Of a stretch of DNA of 64,000 nucleotides, positions 57,187-64,000 are shown piece after piece. Numbering within the stretch: position 1 is the stretch's first letter; each line of letters starts with the position of its first letter. Origin of the DNA: Caenorhabditis elegans. Lineage: Eukaryota > Nematoda > Chromadorea > Rhabditida > Rhabditidae. The stretch covers positions 15,748,001 to 15,812,000 of the forward strand of contig NC_003282.8 in NCBI RefSeq assembly GCF_000002985.6, read 5' to 3'. The translations under genes and the position numbers were made by a program. Below the pieces are notes generated by a model. That model made no database searches and was not told the DNA's origin. It saw nothing but the letters and a program-made list of their open reading frames with translations.

Positions 57187-57546
57187 TACACTCAAAATAA
57201 AAAAACTGCGTGGCGTGTACTGCAGAAAACCTCAAATTTAGGCCCCGCCTTTTTCTCGTCCACTCACGGAGAAAAGGCAAAAATCCGGGGTCCAACCAAT
57301 ATCAGGCCGCCGACATCCTACGGGTTCCGCGCGTCGCTATGTTTAACTCACAGCGGGCGGAGACAGCTCGCCACGCCCACATCGAGTTAAACGCAGCGGC
57401 GCGCGGAACCCGTAGGATGTCGGCGGCCTGATATTGGTTGGTCCCCGGATTTTTGCCTTTTCTCCGTGAGTGGACGAGAAAAAGGCGGGGCCTAAATTTG
57501 AGGTTTTCTGCAGTACACGCCACGCAGTTTTTTTATTTTGAGTGTA
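57187..57546. mobile_element. Palindromic TA-flanked MITE, copy 3 (subfamily)
   Basis: A 360-bp palindrome of the same family, with consistent differences from the other two (CCTACGGG for CTCATGGG on both arms, ACAGCGGG at the centre). Because both arms changed together it is a distinct subfamily rather than a decayed copy. Its two strands encode almost the same open frame, which is not a gene. Confidence 0.83.
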
Positions 57547-57890
57547 ACTCTTCATATTAAATGTTACAGCTATGAAGCTTAATTTAAAAAAACTCGCTCG
57601 GAAGAGCTATCAACATTCAACTGAACAAGTGTTTACTATATAGACTACGTGAAACATTTGGAAAAGTACAATTATTTTCAACCCTTTTTACTGCACTTTT
57701 TGCAATTTTTTAAATATTTTTTTTAATACAAAAAATTTCCAAAATTCTGACCTAGTATTCGGTTGCTCTATGCTCTTTAGCCGTGTTAGGAATGCAGTAG
57801 TTATATTTTTGTTATGACCGCCAGAATAAGTTCTTTATTGGGGAGAAACTCAGATGAGGACAAGATTTTTGTGTCAAAAATCAATAAATA

Positions 57891-57957
57891 CTGTTTCACA
57901 GTTTCAATATTTATGGATGATTTTTCATTTAAACATTGATTGACGACGTGGCTATCA
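57891..57957 (+). ncRNA. Candidate type I piRNA locus
   Basis: Core 57891-57898; CATT gives U at 57937, spacing 46. Product would begin TGATTGACGA; it differs from its paralogue at 55151. Confidence 0.74.
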
Positions 57958-58147
57958 TGAATAAATTGTTTTTTCCCACAATAGTTTTGTTCATATTAAT
58001 CGTTTTTCTATACAACTTTTAAAAATTTCAAATTTTTAATATTTCGTTGTTAAGAACGTTTTTCTTAATGACATAACTTCAATTAATCTCACCAAAATGT
58101 TTGTGTAAAGTTTATTCTGACTTAAGATTTTATGATTGAAAATTCAG

Positions 58148-58155
58148 CTGTTTCA
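58148..58155 (+). promoter_or_regulatory. Ruby core without a well-placed start
   Basis: Exact core; no YRNT between spacings 42 and 52. It faces the - strand locus at 58235, whose predicted RNA (58176-58196) occupies the place where this one would start. Confidence 0.4.
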
Positions 58156-58175
58156 AAATTAGAACGATGACCACC

Positions 58176-58242
58176 TATACACAACATCCTGAGATAACGA
58201 TGTTAATTTTGAAAAACTTTATTTGAAAACATGCTGAAACAG
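58176..58242 (-). ncRNA. Candidate type I piRNA locus
   Basis: Core 58235-58242; CGTT gives U at 58196, spacing 46. Product would begin TATCTCAGGA. Confidence 0.72.
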
Positions 58243-58469
58243 AAATTTTTTTCTTCAAATTTTGAAAGCTTTCCACTTTATTTTTGATTCTTTGTTTCAT
58301 GAAAGTTATTCATTCATGTTCCTCTTTCTTTTTTCTTCAAACCAACTTTATTAAAATTGAATAGTTCAGAAATTGTTGGTAACTTTCACTACTACAAATT
58401 TCAAGAAATTTTCGTTAAAACGGCAATTCTTTTCAAACAGTGGAATTGTTTTTCTGCAAATTACCCTCA

Positions 58470-58536
58470 CTGTTTCACTATTTCGATATAAAATTGTGTA
58501 TTTTTTTCAATGTGATTCAGCATTGATCATGTCAGA
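58470..58536 (+). ncRNA. Candidate type I piRNA locus
   Basis: Core 58470-58477; TGAT gives U at 58516, spacing 46. Product would begin TTCAGCATTG. Confidence 0.74.
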
Positions 58537-58639
58537 GCGCTTTGAATTAATTAAAATAAAAGTTTAGACAAGAGTGGATTCTTTTGAAGAATTACTGAAA
58601 TATCCTCTTTTTTCTAACAAAATTGTTTGTAATTGTTTA

Positions 58640-58707
58640 CTGTTTCAGGGTGGTCCTAAACGTTGAATTTTTATTTTTATTTTTATTTAGTTACGAATTT
58701 GTCAATT
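58640..58707 (+). ncRNA. Candidate type I piRNA locus
   Basis: Core 58640-58647; TATT gives U at 58687, spacing 47. Product would begin TTAGTTACGA. Confidence 0.7.
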
Positions 58708-59289
58708 TAAAAGAAATTCCAACTTGAAAAATGAAAATGTAACTAAAAAACTATTTTCCCATATATCTCTGTAAAAAACATCCCAAATATTGAGTTTATT
58801 CCCTATTTTCATTGTGAATGACGTCATTTTGTGCATATATTTTCAACACTGAAATTGAACAGAGATTTGACTAGTTTCAAGCCAAAAAAATTTTAGTTAA
58901 ATAAAACGCGGTTTTAAATAAATGGCAATATTTTTAAAAAACTCTGCTTCTAATAGGTATTAAAGTAAGTCGAGTTCGGCAAAAGATGTTTCGATTGTTT
59001 GTATAATTCCCTTTCTAAAAAAAATAGAACAATTCAAAAAGAAATACGGATTTTATGTGTGACGGCATCATTCTGAAAGCAAAAACCAGCAGAGAAATGC
59101 TAAATTGGTTGGGAATAGATAAAAACTACTTATAATCAGATGATAATTTGTGCACTTTTTATGTATAGGGGCAGCGCCCGACGTTTGCCGGGTTGCGCAA
59201 CTGGTGTTGGAGCTTTGGAGGTCTTGGGATGCATTATATTCATAAGAAAGTAGATGCTGAAAGTACGATTTGTAAATTTGAAAAAGTTA

Positions 59290-59355
59290 CTGTTTCGAAA
59301 CTCTCAGAATTTGTTTTGATTATAAGTTTTGTAATCTGTGATTAAATTGTGGTTA
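59290..59355 (+). ncRNA. Candidate piRNA locus, variant core
   Basis: Core CTGTTTCG 59290-59297; TAAT gives U at 59335, spacing 45. Product would begin TCTGTGATTA. Confidence 0.5.
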
Positions 59356-59420
59356 ATCTTTTTTGATTAATAGTGATTAATTTTTGATTAGAAAATTGAA
59401 ATTTTGCAAATTATTTCTTA

Positions 59421-59487
59421 CTGTTTCATAGTTTCCATATGGAAGCAATTACTGACAGTGTGTCAATAATCTTAACATTTGATAAAT
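59421..59487 (+). ncRNA. Candidate type I piRNA locus
   Basis: Core 59421-59428; CAAT gives U at 59467, spacing 46. Product would begin TAATCTTAAC. Confidence 0.73.
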
Positions 59488-59718
59488 TGGATGTTTTCAA
59501 AATTCATATTGTTTGACAGAGTTTGAAAAAATACATGAAAAAAATTGAACAAATCATTATCTATTTCAAATAAGTGTTGAAGTTACTCGAACTTAACGAA
59601 AAATAGTTTGAATGATATGACAAATTTTAAATTTCGATCTATTCATTTTTCTAATATGTCCGTACCGTATTTATGCTTCCATTTAATTACAATTTTTCTC
59701 ACAAAATTTTTTTCCCGG

Positions 59719-59737
59719 TATATATATATATATATAG
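59719..59737. repeat. TA microsatellite
   Basis: Nine TA dinucleotides; nothing else of note. Confidence 0.9.
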
Positions 59738-60410
59738 AATTCTAAAACTCTTGTGGTGAAAAAAAAAAAGTTCAAATTTTTAAAACTTTCCACTAATTTT
59801 CTGATTCTATATTTATGAATATTTTAAATTTCAAATGTTCTCTTTTTCTCTTTTTCTCTTCGAACCAAACTTTAAAAAACACTTGTTCCAATCCAATTTT
59901 TCAGAAATCGCCCTTCGTCATGGTGTCAGACATTTCCGGTCCTTTGTGAACCCACGCCTCGTGGTGCTCATTGAGCACGCTTTTTAATCGAAGTTGTTCT
60001 TGTTCTCACAGACAAAAACAATTTCATTGAGTTTTTCAAACTTTTTTTTCGATTTGACACTATTGGATTTGTTTAATGTTTTATTAATCTGTGAAAAACA
60101 ATATTTTTATTATTTTTGAATTTTCTCCTTTTACGCAGTGAAGCAAATTTTTTTATCCATTTCAGCAAATTTTCAAGAACTTGAGAAATTATTTCAAGTA
60201 ATAATAGTGATAAATACTGGAAATATAATGAAACTATGTACATCTTAAATCCAAAAAAAAAACTACATTGATAACAAAAAATTCCACAGTTTTTGAAAAT
60301 GCAGTGAAACATTAATTTTTTTCTCGGATTTTTTAAAAAATACGTTAAAATCGAATAAAACAAGGCGCTGTGAAATTTAAAATTAGGAGTTTTTTTTTCA
60401 AAAAAAGTTA

Positions 60411-60476
60411 CTGTTTCAAAATTATTACAAAATGAAACTATTTAATTTCGGTTATTAACAAAGTCATGTTTTTGTA
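60411..60476 (+). ncRNA. Candidate type I piRNA locus
   Basis: Core 60411-60418; TATT gives U at 60456, spacing 45. Product would begin TAACAAAGTC. Confidence 0.73.
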
Positions 60477-60769
60477 ACTTATAAATTTTGACTCATAATT
60501 TCTATCCCTATCATCACTGAAATATTTGCTCCTTTTTGAGCAGAAAAGTCATCGTTTTCTTATCGAATATTCATGAGATCTCCTCCTCATCTTTTCATTT
60601 TTTTTTCTTATGATGGCTATTTTTGCACTCTTTCTCTCTACTTTTTTTTGATCTATCAGAAAAAGCAAAAAGTCCTACCTTCTCTCTATCCCTTTGGACG
60701 ATTTATGAGCATTTTCTAAGAGCATTCGAGGTGCTCAGTTTTTTGAGATCATTTTTAAACTATAAAACT

Positions 60770-60836
60770 AGCTTTAAAACTCGAATGTGAACACAAAAAA
60801 TATCTTGGCAAAAATTAAGTAACAGTTGTGAAACAG
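60770..60836 (-). ncRNA. Candidate type I piRNA locus
   Basis: Core 60829-60836; TGTT gives U at 60790, spacing 46. Product would begin TCACATTCGA. Confidence 0.72.
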
Positions 60837-61041
60837 TAAATTTTTAACAAATTTTTAAAAAATTTATTGAAAATTTATTTTTTAATTTAAAGTTTGAAAT
60901 GATTTATAGAACTTTCGAAGCTGTTTTTAAATTTAAAAAAGTGTATTCTTTCAAAACGAACTTTTTCAAAGGGAGATGAATTAATTTGTTCTAGTAAATC
61001 GAATCGTTTAAAATAGAGAAATTAAAAAATACAGTTTTGTG

Positions 61042-61107
61042 CTGTTTCAACTTCTTCATTAATTTGTTGTAAAATTGTGAAAATGATTTTGCAAACATGT
61101 TTATTGT
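61042..61107 (+). ncRNA. Candidate type I piRNA locus
   Basis: Core 61042-61049; TGAT gives U at 61087, spacing 45. Product would begin TTTTGCAAAC. Confidence 0.72.
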
Positions 61108-61496
61108 GTTGATTGAAACCTATTTAAAATTTTGAGAAAAACCTGTTGTACAAGGAAAACACATAAAATTTTAAATTTCTGTCAACTATTTTTTTTTGAA
61201 ATGATAGAAAAAGTCAAATATTGTAAAACTGGTTCTCTTTTTAAAAATATTTGTAAAAATTAATTAACTTACTATTAGAAACACGAAATTTTTAATTTTG
61301 TTCTATGAAATATGAACCTGTGTTTTGTTTTTATTTCAGATATTCCACAACCGGACCTATCAGAAAATAGATCGTTGAAAATTTTTTTAAAAGTTTGTGA
61401 AACCGGATTTTTTTTTTCAAAATTCAACTTTTTTTGCTGGAATTTCTGTTATGGAATTTGAAATCTCCAAAATTATTTATTTTTGAACAAAAATTA

Positions 61497-61563
61497 CCGT
61501 TTCAACTATTTTACTTTTTAAGATCTCAAAATCTGGTTCTGATTCAAACAATTCACAGAATAT
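61497..61563 (+). ncRNA. Candidate piRNA locus, variant core
   Basis: Core CCGTTTCA 61497-61504; TGAT gives U at 61543, spacing 46. Product would begin TTCAAACAAT. Confidence 0.48.
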
Positions 61564-61591
61564 AAATAAGAAAATTTGAAGATAAAAATCA

Positions 61592-61657
61592 CTGTTTCAA
61601 AGTGTTGTTCTATTGTAATTCAAAATCTGTTGTTAATTCCTTCTCTCCAGTCACTTT
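61592..61657 (+). ncRNA. Candidate type I piRNA locus
   Basis: Core 61592-61599; TAAT gives U at 61637, spacing 45. Product would begin TTCCTTCTCT. Confidence 0.73.
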
Positions 61658-61976
61658 CTTCATTTTCCCATTTTTCGTTCTCTGCTTGAATAATCCGTTT
61701 CAGATGAAAAACTGCACCTGTCAGGCGTCTCGGGACCGAGAATTAGATTTCTTTTTTGATATTTGAATTATAAATAACATTGCATGTCAATTGGATATAC
61801 TTTTTTCTTGCGAGATATATTTACATTTATTTGCACCAATTGACTAATGTGATCTCTTTGGAATTTTCTAGGTCAAAAACTAAATATGGTTTCTTTTTTC
61901 TAATCAAGTGTCACATTTTTCAATCATGTTAAAAATCATTCGGCTTAGGGCTTTTTTTTAACAATTAAATCTTAAA

Positions 61977-62047
61977 CCTCTAGAAATACAAAAAGGAACA
62001 TTTCAACAATTTAACCAAGGAGCTCTCTTAAGGAATCACTGAAACAG
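61977..62047 (-). ncRNA. Candidate piRNA locus, long spacing
   Basis: Core 62040-62047; TGTT gives U at 61997, spacing 50. Product would begin TCCTTTTTGT. Confidence 0.45.
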
Positions 62048-62472
62048 GAATCTTTTTTCATGTGGCAAAAAATCTCAACTTTCTAGAATTTTCTAAAAAA
62101 TGCTCCAGAATTCTCTGAAATCCATTTATTGTTCTGCAAAACTTGTGTATTTTAAATTTTCAACAAAAAGTTTGTTTTGAATTTTTTTCTAAGTTTTCAT
62201 GCAAATTTCCGAAAAAATGTTGGGGTTGATCTCTTAAAGTTTTGCTAAAATTGATGGGCCGAATTCTAAATTAATTGTTTGAGGACTTTTGAGTCTATAT
62301 TGAAACATGATAAGTTTTTCCAATTTTTGGAAAAAAAATTCCCATTTCAGAAAGCACATAAATCTTGTTTTAAGCAAATATACATGTTTTTTCATGCTCA
62401 CCATGCTCACCATCAGAAAGGATATACTTTTCCAAAATTCATGTTTTTCAAAATAATATTGTCTGAAATATT

Positions 62473-62540
62473 CTGTTTCACAATAATTTTTATCACAAAG
62501 TTTGCAATTTAGAAAATATTTTAATTGGGATTTGATTATT
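62473..62540 (+). ncRNA. Candidate type I piRNA locus
   Basis: Core 62473-62480; TATT gives U at 62520, spacing 47. Product would begin TTTAATTGGG. Confidence 0.7.
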
Positions 62541-62890
62541 TTGAAAATTAAAAGTTTACTTTTTCAGTTTTTCAACCTAATCAATGAGGTTTTTTTGCGG
62601 GAAGCGTCTGGTTTTCTAGTTTTGAAGACAAATTTTTTGAAGTTATTAAAATGCATTTTGACCACAAGTAAAAACTCTACCAACACATTAAAAATTCGAA
62701 ATAACTGATATATTGTCGGGAATTCGAAAATGTAAAGTTTTTAACTTTAAATTTTAAAAGTTTCTTTGGTTGATGAATAAAATTATTAGTTTTTAGAAGA
62801 ACGTATTACTTAAAAAACTCAAGAGGCTTTTAAAACTAACACTTTTCAAAATTTATAAAATAATGTTTAAAAAAATATTTTTTTTAATTG

Positions 62891-62958
62891 CTGTTTCATA
62901 GTCTTTTTAGATAATCGTCTAAATTTTTACATAGTATTGGACACAACACAAGAACCAA
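62891..62958 (+). ncRNA. Candidate type I piRNA locus
   Basis: Core 62891-62898; TATT gives U at 62938, spacing 47. Product would begin TGGACACAAC. Confidence 0.72.
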
Positions 62959-63034
62959 ATTTTAATAAAAAACGCAATAATTATGAAACACAGTGAATAT
63001 TTGGCAAAAAAATTTATTTGCTTCTTTTCTGAAA

Positions 63035-63101
63035 CTGTTTCACGTTGACCTTATGTTAACGTTTCTGAATTGCCAATTAGTAATTTTAAATCATCGTGAA
63101 G
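63035..63101 (+). ncRNA. Candidate type I piRNA locus
   Basis: Core 63035-63042; TAGT gives U at 63081, spacing 46. Product would begin TAATTTTAAA and ends at the edge of the decayed MITE. Confidence 0.7.
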
Positions 63102-63395
63102 AGTGCAGTACCTCAAAACAGGCTCCGCCCTCTATCATTTATGCTCCTCCCATGTTTTGAAGGAAAACCACGGGGAACGGCAAAAATCGGAAATCCAACC
63201 AATATCTTTCAGCTTTTAACCTCTTCGTGAGGGCGTGGAGTGCTATTCACTGGGGAGTGAAACTCGTGAAATGTCGGCGGCTGGTTTTGATTGGTGTCCC
63301 GATTTTCGCCTTTCCCCTTGGTTGGTCGAAAATGGCGAGGTCTAAAGTTTGGGATTTGTGCGCGCACGCCACGCAGTTTTATTATTTTGAGTGTA
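63099..63395. mobile_element. Old, decayed relative of the palindromic MITE
   Basis: The right end retains CACGCCACGCAGTTTTATTA and the terminal TTTTGAGTGTA. The middle retains CCAACCAATATC and GTCGGCGGCTG blocks in inverted arrangement. The left terminus is not recognisable and the arms have diverged, so this is a much older insertion. Confidence 0.65.
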
Positions 63396-63519
63396 AACGA
63401 AATAAAAATTAAATCGACTTGTTTCCAAAATTTTCCGAAAAAACGTAGACTTTCGACGTCCATTCAGGATGTCTCTTTATCATTTTTAGTGTTTTTGAAA
63501 ACGAACATCGAAGTTAATG

Positions 63520-63640
63520 AATACATTGAAAACGGAGTTTTTAATATTAACTATGTGAAACTGTAAAAAAAATGCAAATTTTCTAAACTTTGGAATTTCG
63601 TCACTAAGGCGTAAACTATTAAAATGGTGATGTGAATGTT
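63520..63640 (+). repeat. Tandem-spaced duplicate, copy 1
   Basis: TACATTGAAAACGGAGTTTT...ACTATGTGAAACTGTAAAAA...TTTCTAAACTT recurs about 370 bp downstream. Confidence 0.8.
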
Positions 63641-63884
63641 TTCGAAAATAAATCACAAATTTACAAAAGCCATGCTTAAAATGTATTACAAACATAAACA
63701 ATTTCTATATAGACTATGTGAAACTGGAAAAACTTTGAATTTTTTTTTTGTAAAAATAAAACAAATAATTTTCAGTTTCATTAAAATTAACTCAACTTTT
63801 AAAAAATCTACTCAAAACTTAATAGTTTGAAAAATCAGAAAGTTCAGGATGTATTTTTAACATTTTCCAAAAACCTTTGAATAT

Positions 63885-64000
63885 ACTGATGTATTGAAAA
63901 CGGAATTTTTAATATAAAATATGTGAAACTGTAAAAAATTGCAAATTTTCTAAACTTGCCAAATTAGTCTCTAAAACGTTAATTTTTCAAATGGTGATGA
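63885..64000 (+). repeat. Tandem-spaced duplicate, copy 2 (runs off the window)
   Basis: TGTATTGAAAACGGAATTTT...AATATGTGAAACTGTAAAAA...TTTCTAAACTT, continuing to the window end. A partial third relative is ATAGACTATGTGAAACTGGA at 63708-63727. Confidence 0.8.

Noticed and set aside
57210-57523. Two opposite-strand open frames with nearly the same protein sequence
   Set aside because: A consequence of the palindromic MITE; the same DNA is read twice.

Overview
The window is nematode nuclear DNA, almost certainly Caenorhabditis elegans or a very close relative, and most likely one of the chromosome IV piRNA (21U-RNA) cluster domains. It is about 70% A+T, full of A/T runs, and has no convincing multi-exon protein-coding gene. 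It carries a huge excess of the 8-base core of the nematode piRNA promoter (Ruby motif, CTGTTTCA). I counted by eye 52 exact copies on the + strand and 19 on the - strand; about one per strand is expected by chance. In 59 of the 71, the initiator tetranucleotide YRNT lies so that its T, the presumed first U of a 21U-RNA, is 45-47 nt from the first base of the core. Each such motif is probably the promoter of a tiny independent piRNA gene.

Layout: 1-16.7 kb is piRNA-bearing AT-rich DNA with local duplications (6.0/8.6 kb direct, 1.2/5.2 kb inverted) and a SINE fragment. 16.7-22.5 kb is a mobile-element and satellite block: a foldback element, a compound minisatellite element (17.5-19.6 kb), a palindromic TA-flanked MITE and a hAT-type MITE. 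It has no exact Ruby core. 22.5-34.2 kb is the densest early piRNA stretch, built partly from duplicated promoter-plus-transcript modules; it is interrupted by a hAT MITE nested in an old palindromic MITE (28.1-28.6 kb) and by a full palindromic MITE (29.9-30.3 kb). 34.35-38.28 kb is a GC-richer head-to-tail pair of elements of unknown class. 38.3-49.8 kb is again piRNA DNA, with a complete tRNA-Lys(CTT) gene, a tRNA-like remnant, a tRNA-derived SINE and small foldback elements. 50.0-53.97 kb is a second, diverged copy of the head-to-tail element pair, flanked by a 251-bp direct duplication of host DNA. 54.2-64 kb is dense piRNA territory with more internal duplications, a palindromic MITE and a decayed relative of it.

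The picture is of a piRNA gene nursery. Promoter modules multiply by local duplication, transcripts diverge, some promoters decay, and transposons land between or on top of them. The least explained pieces are the two short-long element dimers, the host duplication beside one of them, and a minisatellite of hairpins with apparent compensatory changes.
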